64,000 nt of DNA from Prochilodus magdalenae (GCA_024036415.1 JAMWET010006760.1:1015001-1079000), one strand, 5' to 3'. Shown: positions 23,925 to 36,030, numbered from the stretch's first letter. Made by a program: numbers and translations. Notes: generated from the sequence alone by a model not told the origin.

Positions 23925-24210
23925 TATTCAGTTTCAGCACAGCTCTAGTCATTTATGCCCTTACAAGAGAGAATTTTTCACGGGTTCTTGAGTTAAGGGA
24001 ATAAAACTATGACAGCCCAAAGAACCATTGGAATTATTACATGCTTCTTAAAATGGTTACACCATTGTTCCTATGGTGAACCGGCTGTTTTTCCTTTAAA
24101 GAGTAAAGCGGAGCTTTAAGTGTACAAATTAATGTCATAGTTCTTTGCATACAATCTTACAGCATGCAGTGCCATTAAAAGGTTTAGACGTAAATAACTA
24201 ATAGGATATT
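23925..24210 (+). repeat. Dispersed repeat Q, copy 1
   Basis: Shares GGGTTCTTGAGTTAAGG, TTACACCATTGTTCCTATGG, GTGTACAAATTAATGTC and a final ACAGCATGCAGTGCC with 26812-27090 in the same order and orientation. It directly follows P copy 1, so P and Q may be parts of one element. Unnamed. Confidence 0.6.
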
Positions 24211-24751
24211 TATCATTATTTTAAAGACTCTACAGGTTCCACAATTCCAACAGATGAGACTCTTGATGTACCATAATATTATATTTTTCCATATCACCAC
24301 TTTTAATATATATTTCTGAGCAAAAAAAATTGATGTTTTTGCTTAATTGAAAAAGTCACCCATACAATTTTATGAATATTAATGATGTTCAGACCAAAAC
24401 AATTAGGCAAAATTGCTTAGAATGTTGCAAGCTGTTTTATCCTCCTGTAAAGTTGCTATTGTTTTGAGTTGTTCAGGTGACTGCCTAATTCATAAGCGCT
24501 ATTTTATAGATTGATGTCTTCACTTTTATTCTAAAACAAGTGAGTTAAAAATAAGAAAACTTTCTATGTGTGGTAGTGTCTAAACTGATTGATTGGCACT
24601 GTACTTCTATTGGCAAGACATTTTGTTCATGTAGAATAATTTACAAGATACTATTTCTAAATACCCAATACATTTTACAGTAGCCACCTGTCAAGCTCAC
24701 ATTTATTTATTGTTACGTTCTGGTTAAAGTGGTACATAAGAAGCTTGGAAG
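24211..24751. other. No gene seen; AT-rich
   Basis: Nothing recognisable. The part at 24290-24600 is very AT-rich. Confidence 0.5.
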
Positions 24752-24897
24752 TCTAAGAGATTAACATACTGTAAACACAAAATATAAAATGCTTTTGTCT
24801 GGACAAAATTCTGTATCTTACGGTCTGTTACATGCAGGAGGTAAATAGCAATGGTGTCTTTAAACGTGCAGAAATGTTTTATCTATAGATAATGTGT
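24752..24897 (+). repeat. Local diverged repeat P, copy 2
   Basis: Partner of 23713-23868 (AAATATAAAATGCTTTTGT, ACGGTCTGTTACATGC, TTATCTATAGATAATGT). It is not followed by a Q block, unlike copy 1. Confidence 0.6.
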
Positions 24898-24984
24898 TAA
24901 CTTATTTTTAAAATGAACTAAACATTCAACAATTAACCAGGTTTGGCAAAATTTGCAGAGATTGTTCATATTTTGGCGTTGTCA

Positions 24985-25100
24985 CAGAGTGGGAAAATAC
25001 AGCACAGACAAAGTACTACTGAACAACCAGGACAGAAGGCAACTCATCATCAGCCACACCACTCTCCCCAACAGTAGGGACCAGCATTGCACAGCATCTG
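24985..25100 (+). repeat. Dispersed repeat fragment, related to 2005-2190
   Basis: CTACTGAACAACCAGGACAG and CATCATCAGCCACACC correspond to the minus strand of 2005-2190. Family not named. Confidence 0.45.
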
Positions 25101-25812
25101 CCCAATTCATATGTACAACACTCCCAACATTTTACACATTTCAAGTCTCTCTCTTAAGAGCCTATACACATGGCCACACCTCCTGAGCATCCACAGACGA
25201 ACAAGATGGTAGAGTGATGTTACAAAATAAACAACTCTGTTCTGCTAGACTGCCCTCTATTATGCTCAAAACACTGTCAATGCTCAAACACTCCTTGTTA
25301 ATGGTAGCATGTAAAGACAGGGCTATAGTAGGCATGGCTAAATAGGTGAACATCATGGTTTTTGTGTATGTATCATACATACAATAATTAAAATACAGCA
25401 GTTTTTGCAGCATATATGTGTATATAGAGCATGAACAGGGGAATGATTGGCTAAATGCTTAAATGACTAAAGCTTTAATAGTGTTTATGATATGCAACAA
25501 ACTCTTGAGAAAAATGAGCAAGATATATTTTTCCTCTCATTCTCTCTCTCTTTTTCCTCTCTTTTTCTCTACCTCTCTGTTTCACATGGCCAGTCTCAGC
25601 AGATGACTCTTTAGATGTCAGGCAACTTGCCCACTTTTTGGCCCATGCTTTGAACATCAATCACTGGCTCTCAAAGGGGGTTGCGTGCTTGCACTTTCCA
25701 TCATTCCACTATCTCCCTAATGCCCGCACCACTCAGCGGCAGGACATTTTAATGCACTCTCAAAGTCAGACATTTCAAATCTGGAGAGTGAGAGTGCAAG
25801 GGAGGAAAGGAG

Positions 25813-25814
<2 letters not shown>
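25101..25814. other. No gene seen; CT-rich patch at 25540-25580 and a repeat-free block after it
   Basis: The block 25580-25780 is repeat-free with mixed composition and could be conserved; no coding evidence. Confidence 0.4.
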
Positions 25815-25861
<47 letters not shown>

Positions 25862-25866
25862 GAGAA
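25815..25866 (+). repeat. (GA)n microsatellite
   Basis: GA run with one GACAGAGA interruption. The Arg-Glu open frame across it is an artefact. Confidence 0.95.
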
Positions 25867-26811
25867 AGAAGGAGAGATTATGCATAAAATGCCATATCTC
25901 CACTTACAGTGAGAACACATGCGATCTCTGTGGACGCAGATGACATTTTGACGCGGAATCTGCTTAGTGCAGTGTCTCTCTGTATTTGAATGTAAAATAC
26001 ACAGAGGGCTAAAACTGAAATACCAAAGGGGTGAGAGATGGACTTTGATATAAGACTAGCTCTCCGGCATCTCAGATCAACTGTACCGAGAGAGAACGCC
26101 CGTTTCATTTCTATCCTTCTGACCATGACACGAGTAGATGCCAAGATAAAGATCTTAAAGTGACAGGCTACATCTCCTGCAGAACGACAGAAACAAGGCA
26201 ACATAGGGGTATGTCCGAGATAACGTGTACAGGTCCATGATTCAAAATACATACTTCTGCTTCGCTCTAGAAAAAAAGAAACATTTTGCAGAGGATATAA
26301 ATGACAAAGAACTGTCACTTGTGCATGACGGAGCCCAGGCTGTATTCGAGATGTAACAAATGCTGCCTACTCGCCAGTATTCTGAGGATGGAAGGTACCC
26401 AGTCATGTCCGAATCAAATGCGTGTATAAAGCCCTGTCTGTGGAGGGTCCTCCATTTGGTTATGTTTTGAAGGCACCAGCTGGGTCTAAAACTGAAGACA
26501 GCTGACTTGATGTCTCATAAGTTGGTGTTTTAGAAGGCTGCATTGTGATGAAGGCACCTGCAAATGAATCATTTGACATTCATGCTTTGAAGGCAGTGAC
26601 ACTTTAAGTCATTGCCAAGATATGACAGCTCACTGCTAACTGTTAGCATTAGCCATTGGCGTCTTTACTTGTAATTAAAAGCCTTTTAGGAAGGCTAGCA
26701 GTCTGTGACAGTGCTGGTGTTCACTGCTGGTTTTGCCTAACCACATCAGCGCTGACACAAAGGACTGTGGTTTAAACATACAGTGTTTATTTCACCATGT
26801 TTTTTAGACAC
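25867..26811. other. No gene supported; holds the 146-codon minus-strand frame
   Basis: The minus-strand frame 26318-25878 is one of the longest in the window, but it shows no domain, signal peptide, splice context or repeat homology that I can recognise, and lies in a moderately GC-rich unique region where such a length can arise by chance. The stretch may be partly conserved non-coding sequence. Confidence 0.35.
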
Positions 26812-27090
26812 AGTTCTAATTATTCATCCTCTTACAATGGGGTTTCATGGGGTTCTTTAGTTAAGGCAGTGGAACTATGGAACTATAACTCAAAAAACTA
26901 CATGTTTCTTGAACTAATTACACCATTGTTCCTATGATGAACCTGTTGTATTTCTCTTCAAAGAAACTTTTAACAAACGCTCTTAAAAGTGGAGCCTCAA
27001 ATGTACAAATAAATGTCTCAACTGGTTACACTGTACTCAATTGCTACCTCACAGTATGCAGTAGCAGTCAAAAGTAAATAGATGTTGTTG
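26812..27090 (+). repeat. Dispersed repeat Q, copy 2
   Basis: Counterpart of 23925-24210 (GGGTTCTTTAGTTAAGG, TTACACCATTGTTCCTATGA, ATGTACAAATAAATGTC, ACAGTATGCAGTAGC). Confidence 0.6.
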
Positions 27091-29287
27091 CTTATCTTAA
27101 AGACTCAAGCTTATACATAGGTTTATGCTTAACTTCCCACTTATTTCCACAGATGTCTGAAACAATAAATAGCCTGATAAATAGACTGGCACTATATACA
27201 CAAGTCTATTTTAATTTCAGCCATTTACAGCCAACAGTGTGATCACACTCATGTTACAGTGTTAAACTGTCTGGTAGGCCGTAATTACTTAATCTTAAGT
27301 AACCCAACAGTACAATCAGGTCTATAAATATATCTATTTTTTATTGTATATTATATAAAGATGTTTAGTATGCCTGTCTTCTCTCTGCCAAGTTGGCAAC
27401 AAGAAGTGATACAAGTAGTAGAAGCAGAAGTACTTGAGGAAAAAAACTACAAAAAAGAGCTCTGGAGTTCTTTGCATAACAAGCCCTATCACACATCAGC
27501 CAAGTAAAAAAATTCAAGGCACAATTCACTCAGTAAATTATTCAGAAAGTTGTGGCTGCAAACAAAGAAAGATGTTGGTGCTGACAAAAAAATAATACAT
27601 TAAATAAAAATACATTTCTGCTGAAGAGAATTCCATATATAAATACATGCCCAGCAGTAAATATCACTTCCTTCTGACTCTCAAGCTGAGGGGAATACAT
27701 TTATTTCTGTTCACTTGTAGCAAATGACTGGAGTTGATCAATATCAATATCAGCCTCCCTTTGAAAAGAGCATCATTCATTGACTGGCCTGTACCTACGA
27801 CGCACCTGGCAGCTCCAATGATTTGAGTAAATGTTTTTACCAAGCACTGCTCAGCTGTCTCTAATGGTGATTACCACACGCGTGTCATTTTTATGTGAAA
27901 ACAGCATGATGAAGAGCAGCAGGTCGATTCCCTCCCAGCGTCCAAGCAGAGCTCAGTGGGCTGAATGACTCTCTATCCCCACCTCTATGTCTTTAATATC
28001 CACTTTAGAAGATGTCTGAATCGATCCACTGAAGAAAAAAACAACCAAGACAAGCGTTTTTAACCCATCTGACAGAAATATCATATTTTTTGCATAAACA
28101 CAGGGTGTGGAGTGATGAGTGCAGGGCGCACTGAAGAGTAGATGGGGCAGTTAAAGCTAGAAAACATTTAGTGTCATCATTATCAGGCCAAAGTGGATAA
28201 TGGCCACTGAAAAATGTGTCTTCAGTTTTAGAAGTGTACCTTCAAACTATAATCAAACCGTAAGGACCAGGTTCATCATGAGGGCTCGAGTGTAATTTCA
28301 GAAATATAGGGCCTGGTTAATGCTGCTCATTCTAAGAACCATTTTATCAGATTTGGTTCTTTGTCGTACTAAGGAGAATTTCTTTTTTCCGCCTTCTTTC
28401 TTCTTCCTTCTTTCACCGTCACTGCAAATTCTTCATTCTCCTAATGTTGGGGGCTTATTCAGTGGGGCAATCATCCTGCCCCACTAAACCCACTACTTTG
28501 TAAATGCTTCTCTGGTAGGAAATGGCAAGAAGGATTTCAGTGCCTCAGTTTATAAGGATGCGCTGTATGTTGTGGGAAGATAAATCAGCAGACAGGTTTC
28601 CTAGATGAGTACAGCTGAGGTGATATGCTGTAAATGTGACTCTACTGTTGATTCTCTCCAAAGGAATATGTGGCTAATTTGAATAAAAACCCTGTGTTGT
28701 GTCTGTGTACAGATCCACCATACATTTTCATCCATGTATGATTTTTTCTGCCACGTGGATGCATGGCCAATTACGGCCTATGTGTGAAATGTGCACTATG
28801 TCATCTCATAAAAAATATCAAAACCTAAAATTATCAGCATAGACTGAACATATGTGATTAGAATGCTGCTAGCTTTCTTAAAATGCTATATCAATGAGAA
28901 GTAGAAAAATCAATAAATAGAATAAACAATAAACAGTAGCCTCTTTCTGCAGGTCCCTAAGTATCTATTGTATCCCTGGAAATAGATTCATTATTTTTAT
29001 TTAAAAAAAGTAATTTTTTCTTGATATTTCCCTGTTTTGGGGCTAGAAGGCTGCTAGTGGGCAGTGAGGGGTGAAAGGGAAGGGGTGAGAGCCCTCTACT
29101 GTGATAGCACTTCACACCTCTCCACAAAAATACGTGAAACAGAATGGGCAGTACCACTGCATCATTCTTTAAAAACTATATAAAAAATAAATATAAAAAT
29201 AACATTTAAAGGAGAAATTTATAAGATTAATCAACCCCAAATTCATACTCAAAACAAATAGGGGGCAATATATCATGAGAAAGCTGT
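27091..29287. other. No gene seen; candidate conserved block at 27655-28060
   Basis: The part 27655-28060 is repeat-free with CpG-containing words (CCTACGACGCACCTGGCAG, TACCACACGCGTGTCA) amid AT-rich sequence and looks like a conserved regulatory element. ACACGCGTGT (27875-27885 area) is a near-perfect palindrome. The rest shows nothing. Confidence 0.35.
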
Positions 29288-29563
29288 AGTGGTGGCAGTT
29301 GTGGGCTAGAGGTTAGAGAACAAGCCTTGTGACTGGAGGGTTGGCAGTTTAATTCCCTGAACCAACAGGACATGACTGAAGTGCCCTTGAGCAAAGTACA
29401 TCACCCCCAAATGCATCCCAGATGCCATGGATAGGGTTGCCCGTTGCTCCGGGCTAGTGTGCTCAGTGTCCCTAGTGTGTGTGTTTGCGAGTGTGTTTAA
29501 CTTCATGGATAGGTTCAATGCAGTAGACAAAGTCTTCTGTGTTCAAGTGCAAATGGCTCTAAA
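29288..29563 (+). repeat. tRNA-derived SINE, diverged
   Basis: The head carries GTGGGCTAGAGGTTAGAG, a good A-box-like segment, and GGCAGTTTAATTCC, a degraded B box, at the usual distance. The body has TGCCCTTGAGCAAAG, GTTGCTCCGGGCTAG and GTGTGTGTTTGCGAGTG, and ends in GTGCAAATGGCTCT. This set matches a common fish tRNA-SINE design: RNA polymerase III head, conserved body and LINE-derived tail. Several substitutions in the B box suggest it is no longer transcribed. Confidence 0.7.
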
Positions 29564-30394
29564 CTCTAAACCTGTTGTAATGTTGTGAGGTTAGGGTCAA
29601 GCTTAATTCCTTTTTCACCAAAAGCTTCTCCAGTGGTGGAAAGCAGCACCAATGTTAACTCTTGTTTTGCTGTGTTGTTTTTTTGGGGCAGACAGCAATG
29701 GTCGTTTGGCAAAAGCTTCAGGCATAGTTACATTTAGTATTTCTTTCTTTGGCTTCTAGGCTTTAAATGATGTACCGGTAAGCAGCACTTGCAAGATGAT
29801 TGACAAGAGGTTGAAATATGCTATGCTACTTCTTTATCCTCTCATGTTGGACTAATTTGTCTCTACAATGATTCACTATCGTCTTTTGAGATTCAAAGTA
29901 GTATTACAAAACAGGACGGGCCAGGGCTAGCTGGTTTATCATGCTAACTATAGCAGATATCTCTCCAAACCAATAAGGATGTATTTGACTTTTGACATGT
30001 ATTTGACGTTATTTCTTCACACTTTAATACTCTAATTTTGACTTATAAATATTCACCTAGGAAGGTGAAGATCTCCATGAGTGCTATTAAAGAAAAAAAC
30101 AGTTAATAATAAATCAGTTGTTACTGTAAATTTACAGTAGAAGCCAAGACAACCTTACATTTCAATATAAATTAACAAAAAATGTTATTATATTGTAGCA
30201 TTTTCAGTGCAGCTTTAATTTTAAAATTTGCAAACAAAGATGTTAAAAAGGAAGAAAGAAAAATGTACATATAAAAATTGGGTATATCATACATTTATTT
30301 AACAGACTGACTCTGCATTATTGTGAGATGTGCTATTACAATCTGGTAGCTCCAGATTTATATAACATTAGTGAGGTTACATCAACTTAATATA
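29564..30394. other. No gene seen; AT-rich
   Basis: Nothing recognised. Confidence 0.5.
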
Positions 30395-30572
30395 TCTTCA
30401 AATGGCAACTTTACAGGAGAGGGCAAAACCTAATTTCATTCCAATGAAAGTCAATGGAACCAGAGGTTTTTCCAAGCCCTGTAATTGGCAGCAGCTGTTC
30501 AAAAGCAACAAAAATGGAGATACGTGTTTTTCATTGGACAGCAACAAGATGTAATATTTAGAATATAATGTA
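30395..30572 (+). repeat. Dispersed repeat (AATGGCAACTTT family), copy 2
   Basis: Partner of 17163-17395. It contains AAATGGCAACTTTACAGGAG, GGAGATACGTGTTTTTCATT and GGACAGCAACAAGATG. Immediately followed by another repeat fragment. Confidence 0.6.
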
Positions 30573-30578
30573 ACATTC

Positions 30579-30715
30579 GTTCATTCATTCATTCATCTTC
30601 TATACCGCTTATCCTTTTGGGGTCACAGGGGTTGGTGGAGGCTATGCTCATTAGGCAGAAGTCAGGAAACACCCTGGAAAGGCCACCAGGCAATCACAAG
30701 GAAGCTAAAGGAGCA
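30579..30715 (-). repeat. Terminal part of the CTGGCAACCTGTCC dispersed repeat, with TTCA tail
   Basis: Begins with TTCATTCATTCATTCATC and TTCTATACCGCTTATCC, the typical end of this fish repeat read in reverse, then GGAGGCTATGCTC and GGAAACACCCTGGAAAGG. Copies of the same family are at 9885-10135 (plus) and 42595-42900 (minus). Confidence 0.65.
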
Positions 30716-32165
30716 TATGTAACATGCTTCATTCATGTTTACGCTAACTATATATAAAGATAAACCCTTTTAGCTCTTCTGTGGGTATTTTTCCATAGGT
30801 TAAATAAATGATGTGTGAAGTGTGTGGATCAATCTCTGCAATCAACCAATTGTTGTAATCTAATGCTTTACTGCCTGTAATCAGCTTAATTTTAATGCTG
30901 GGCTACACACTACAATGTGACCTCTTCGACAAAACCTAAATCATTCTAACATAGTGAATACATTAGGTCAGATTAAAGCATTAAGCTCCTCCACGCATTA
31001 AACATTCTCCACTTTGGTTTCTGCCATTGGTGGATTGGGGTAGAATAAACAAAAAGCCCAACACAAAGTAAATGATTTTGTTTATATATTTGTTGTGCTA
31101 TGGTGTGGAGTGATTGAAAAGCTGTCCTGTAGATCCTTTGGTTTGTGGGGCCTGTCCAGCATCTAATCCATCCTGGCATGTGGAACACCAGCAGAATGTA
31201 AAGCAGGTCATCCTGCTATCCTGCCGACTGAGTGTGCATGTGTGTGTGTGTGTGTGTGGAATAGGCACCTCGCCTTCAGTGGGGAAAAGAAAATGGCAAT
31301 TCCTACAGACTCACTCCACTTTTCTTCATTTGGCTCTGATTAGCTCTGATAATGTATCGGTGCCATTATAGCACTAATAGAAAGGAGAAGGGAGGCAGAG
31401 AGAACAGGGGTAATGGGGTCCCGACTCACTGTCTAAATAAACTCCACACCGACAAGCTCTCAAGAGGAGTCGCTCATCAAAAGCGCCACAATGCAAGCCT
31501 CTCCTCAGTATGGCTAAATGCAATAGTCTTTCAGAGACGTCTTATTGAGCTGGATAGCTCATAAAACCTTTACCTGTTTCATTAAGGAGCAGAAGAAGAG
31601 GGACAGTCTCCTTTAAACAACAGCACCTCCTGGCTGATGGGTACTGTGTCTTTAATACTTATATTTGCTTTCCTTTAATGGACAGTTCATTTTCTCAGGC
31701 TTTAAAACGTCCTTTACTGTTCTTGAATGTTGAATGCCTTTATGCTGGTGGTAAGTAAGTAGTCAGACCAGCTGATAAGGTATATTCCCTCCTGTGGACT
31801 GTTTTGCATGTTAAATACCTACAGACATAATAACCAAGTCAAATAAATTGCTTCTCAGAGGCTTTTGTTTGACTCTGTGAGGGTAGTTCTTTTGTCCAAT
31901 TGATGTCTTTCCTGATAAAAGTTATTTCCAGCTAATGCAATGCCATAAACATGTTTACCACCACAGTACGGTGAAGGGAGACGTTGCACCCGGTGTCATT
32001 ATGGAAGGTGTTGCCATTGATTGGGAGGATTTGATGCAACAAATAGCAATCATACAGAAGGTAAAGGAGCTTCATTAAGTACTCTGGGCTAACATTATTA
32101 AAGAAGAACACTGGAATGGAAAACAATACAGGGCCATAGCAAAAAAAATGTACATCCCAATCAGT
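30716..32165. other. No gene seen; candidate conserved block at 31290-31600
   Basis: 31290-31600 is repeat-free and rich in mixed words (CTCTGATTAGCTCTGATAAT, GGGGTCCCGACTCACTG), with accidental frames of 70-85 codons. Likely regulatory by texture, unproven. The remainder shows nothing. Confidence 0.35.
31238..31258 (+). repeat. Short (TG)n microsatellite
   Basis: About ten TG units after GTGTGCATG. Confidence 0.9.
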
Positions 32166-32387
32166 GTGTTACATGGGGACAGGATGAGGAGACGGGATGC
32201 AAACGCAAGTGCTTTAATGAAGAGAAACAAAGACAACAAACCACAGAGCCAGAAACAGGTGAGGGGCCTGACAAGAGGGCGGAGACAGGAGGAGCAAGGC
32301 AGAAGCACATGGACATGACAAGACAGAAACAGAAAGCCAGATAAGACAGACAAACATGAACAGGACAGGGCAGGGCAGGGTGTGACA
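32166..32387 (+). mobile_element. Non-autonomous MITE-like repeat, copy 2 (internally deleted)
   Basis: Shorter copy of the 11310-11645 repeat: GTGTTACATGGGGACAG start, GGAGACGGGATGCAAACG, then GCACATGGACATGACAAG and AACATGAACAGGACAGGG with an extra GGGCA unit, ending GTGTGACA. Relative to copy 1 it lacks about 110 bp of the middle. Confidence 0.7.
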
Positions 32388-33199
32388 GAATGGCAACACT
32401 GTCCATAATACTATTGGTCAGTGATTAGAGACGGGGTTTTGTTTTTAAGCCAGGCCCCATTTGGAGGAACACAAAAGCTTTTATACCCCCTACCTCAGAA
32501 CAGTAGTGACAAAGTGGGCCAAGTTGAACTTTGCTGATGTAAGATTAATATTATTAACATTACTTTCACTTTTACTTTCATCATTTCTGTTCTGAGGGAA
32601 AATTACCTTCCACTTCAACAACCTACTTTTCATGACACATCACTAGATTGCTCCATCAGTCTGTCTGCTTTTTAAAATTGGAAAATGACATAAAATAAGT
32701 CTTGAACCTGTTTTGCATTGCACATCTTTCAAAATCATATTACCTTGACTTAGTTTTGACTTAACTTCTGTTTGTCTCAAAATCATGACTCATGTTCACA
32801 CTACATGCCTCCCTTTCCGTTCATGTTTTCTGGGGTGTGCCACAAACAAAGCCTGCATTAGAGGAACTATACCTTATTTCTCTCGGACATCTGTGCCATG
32901 CAAGATTTACTGATAATAAGGAAGATAAGAAGCTAAGAGAGAAGCCAGCAGCTAAAAGTTCAGGATTACCTGAAGGCAGCAGAAACAACAGTTACACAGA
33001 GGACATAAGGAATGAGTCGCACTGTGGTTATCTCTGTTTGTACACCCCACTGTTAAAAAACAAAAACTGTAAAACTTGCAGAAACTTGAACGTTTTGTAG
33101 CAGCATGCTCTGGTGAACCAAATGAAACAAATATATAACTCTGGCAATAATTCAGCTTGTCAAGTTTGAAGAACGCATGAACCCAAGAGCACTCACAAC
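32388..33199. other. No gene supported; one 102-codon plus frame
   Basis: The frame 32792-33100 has no recognisable domain, splice sites or neighbours. Nothing else seen. Confidence 0.4.
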
Positions 33200-33545
33200 A
33201 GTAAGCTACAGACGTGGGGGGGCATCACAACATGGGGCTGTTTCTCTGAATATGGAACACATAATTGAAAGAAACATCAGTGGAACATTGTACCTGGGGA
33301 AATTATAGACCAAGAAAAGGAAGACTGATGACATTTCAACAGCACAACAATCATACTCCAATCATACAGTCAAAATTACACAAGCCTTGCATGCATGGCC
33401 TAGCCAATATCCTGACTTGAATGCCATTAAAATGAGTGGAGGAGTTTTAAAATTGAGAGTGAAACTGAAGAAACCTTGTTGCTCTTGATATTAGGTGTTT
33501 CAGGTGCTTTGCCAAGAGAAGTAGGTTCAAACTGATATACAATGT
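33200..33545 (+). mobile_element. Heavily decayed Tc1/mariner relic
   Basis: Pieces of the DDE domain survive in shifting frames: GGGGGCATCACAACATGGGG encodes the G-rich GGxxxWG-type turn, a QQHN-type segment sits where the second Asp motif should be, and AWPSQYPDLNAIKMSG (tgg at 33396) is the WPSQSPDLNPIE motif with the catalytic Glu changed to Lys. No terminal repeats identified. Older than the 5.5 kb element. Confidence 0.7.
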
Positions 33546-34799
33546 TAACAGGTGTTCCATATTGGGCTTTCTTTATCCGGAATTGTCATCTGCACGAATT
33601 AAAATGCAGCCCCTAGAACGAGAATGATTATAAGTGAAGTCTTTTATGATCACCTAAACACGTACTGTGTTGAGGATGTCAGCTTTTCGGTATCCTGTGA
33701 GGCTAATTTGACCCTTAATATTTACATATTGGGGTTGGAATGTGGGGTGCTGTTTGTTTTTTATTTAACGTAAAAAGAAATGAATAAATAATAATAGTGT
33801 TGACAAAAGCAAATTCAGTCTTACCATTGATGTCTCAAGGCTGTATTAACCAACAGCACCTTTGTGCTGAGTGAAGTATTAATGTTAAAAGTAATATACT
33901 TACATTTTTTATAAAGTTAATGTTTGGTGGTGAGGTAACAGCCACCAAACACTGTCAGTTTCATTATTTAAATGGTATTTGTACTTGGGAAAATATATGT
34001 TTTATTCATTTTTCTAAGTACAAAGTCAAAGGATATTATGTGGGAAATACATGTGTGTAAAAACAAAGCTGTGTTGTTTTCTTCACTGTACATCAAGTAT
34101 GAAGTATCGTTTACCAGCAAAACACAACACAGATGTGATATCAGCAATTTGGCAGGCTATACTGAAACCCTATCAAAAGTAACAGCAAAGTGAAAAGATG
34201 TAGTGCTTGATAAATGGAAAAAAGGCAGACTTGAGAAAATACCATTTGATTCATTAATATAAACTTTAAAGCAAACCAGACTTTTTCCCACTAATACGCT
34301 TATAATTGCAGTACTACTAAACAAACCATACAGTAACATGCAGCTCATTTCTACTTTATTTTGAACCTCACCTCTCTTTCTGTTAATCTTGGAAGTGCTG
34401 GGCCAAAATTGCAGCTCTAAATAAGGGTCAGGGAGAGGTTGGAGAACTGCTGACAGGTTTATAAATGACTCCCCTATTTGATGTATGTTCACTGAACTCT
34501 GGGCCAGTTTTGTTTGGGTGTTGTTTTCCCATTGTTGTTTTTGGCAGTGTTATATGGCTGTTGTGTTTTATATGAATAGCCTTGTTGTTGGATGGCACCA
34601 CAGGTGCTTGAAAAGGTTAGTGTGGCGTGCTTACAACCGTTTTGTTTTATATGTATAGCCTGGATATTAAGTGATTCTGGTGCAGTGTAACGTAAGGGGG
34701 AAAAATGGTTACAAAATGTCACCACACACCATCAGATGAGGCGAAAAATTGAACATTTCATGAAGAGGTCATTGTTTCCACCCAAGTGAACATGAAAGC
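33546..34799. other. No gene seen; AT-rich, possible decayed repeat at 34500-34700
   Basis: 34500-34700 contains two related TTTTATATGNATAGCCTNG words about 80 bases apart (34566 and 34644), a sign of an old internal duplication or repeat. No coding evidence. Confidence 0.35.
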
Positions 34800-35530
34800 T
34801 CAAAGCAAATAGCTGAAATGACTGTGTGCGGAGAAAGAGCGCCGTCGCAGGCCTGCTAATTCCCGGTTTAATTAAACAGGCGAAGGCAAGGGCCTTGTTG
34901 CCGCCTGAACTCTGAAGTGTTTTGATGACAACACCAATTACACCTTCCTACCCTCCGTCACATGAATGCCGTTTTGATTGGAGGGTAAGCCTCTGCAATA
35001 GTGCCAAGCCTTTCTGAGGTACTGCCATTTTCTCAAGCACAATGCATTTTTCCCTTTGATTCACATCAGAAGCGAGAGAGCTCTGAGTGACTAGGCCAAT
35101 CTGTTCATTCATCCTGGAAGAAAGTCGGAATGCCATGTCCATGCCTTTCTCTATGTCCATCTCCTCTGCCGTTTTTCCTACTGGCCCTGTTTTCACATCA
35201 CACACACAGTCGGTCGCAGCGAGCGCCATATGCGGTGGCTTTTCACCAGCGCCATGCCTCAGCGTGTCTTTGACAACTGCAAGATGTAAAGTTCACAGAT
35301 GAGTGCTTTGCATTTGTAACGTTGGGCCTGCGCCTGTTTGACGAACAGACAGCACAAGAATTGAAATTCCACCAATGTGCTCAAAGCGTGCCGTTGCCGG
35401 GCTGCAGTATATTGGCACTGCCTGAAGGTGCTGCTGAGGACGTGCTGAGGACTTCAGAGCCTCGGCACTGCCCAAAAATGGACGACTGCAAGGGGAGTGA
35501 CATCAGTGATTCGGTGAGGTTATAAATAAC
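34800..35530. other. Candidate conserved non-coding block, CpG-retaining
   Basis: A repeat-free block with CpG-containing words (GAGCGCCGTCGCAGG, CAGTCGGTCGCAGCGAGCGC) and the 12-base palindrome GTTTAATTAAAC at 34866-34877, of a type bound by paired homeodomains. Open frames of 60-93 codons on both strands show no domain. The texture suggests a regulatory element or a small CpG-rich enhancer. Could also be an unrecognised exon set; I see no splice-framed protein. Confidence 0.35.
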
Positions 35531-35656
35531 CTCAGTTCATTTAGCAGACCTCCGGAACTGTCCAAGTGCAATAACTCAATACAATGCTCACATCAGTCAT
35601 TGCGACAGCTTCAAGGCCACAATATACTTGATTTTAGATGTATAGAAAGACTTTTT

Positions 35657-35965
35657 GGAATTATTTTATTACATGTATATCCAAAGACATAGTTCTGATG
35701 AATACATTATCATAGCATGATCCATTTCCCGAACATGGAGTTCCAGTATAAAAACACTGAAAGTAGAAAGCTGACAGACACTGAAGTGTCCCATAACTTT
35801 GATCGCAGTCTATTTCCACTCAGGGCAGATCCGAAAAGAGCCCAATTAATTACAGATAGAGTTGTTAATCAAAGTCATGGGAAACTTTAATATCCGTCAG
35901 CTTTCTACTTTTTTTTTTTTTCCTAATTTTTTACTGGGATTTCATGTTTTGAATAAATCAGGCAA
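35657..35965 (+). repeat. Diverged local tandem duplication, copy 1
   Basis: Aligns with 36031-36295 in the same orientation. Shared words in order: ATTATTTT, AGACATA..CTGATGA.TAC, TGATCCAT, TTCCAGTATA, TGACAGACAC, ACTTTGATC..AGTCTAT, GGGCAGAT, GAGCCCA, AGATAGAGT and TTTTTACTG. By-eye identity is about 70% with several small indels. No coding frame. Confidence 0.8.
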
Positions 35966-36030
35966 TGGCAACAGAGTAAGTGGAGTTATATATTGTGTCA
36001 AATGTACATAACGCCTGATTTTTCATTATT

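Noticed and set aside
25878..26318. 146-codon minus-strand frame
   Set aside because: No domain, no splice context, no neighbour; length is compatible with chance in 64 kb.
32792..33100. 102-codon plus-strand frame
   Set aside because: No recognised domain and no exon signals; the tail is lysine/asparagine-rich as expected from AT-rich DNA.
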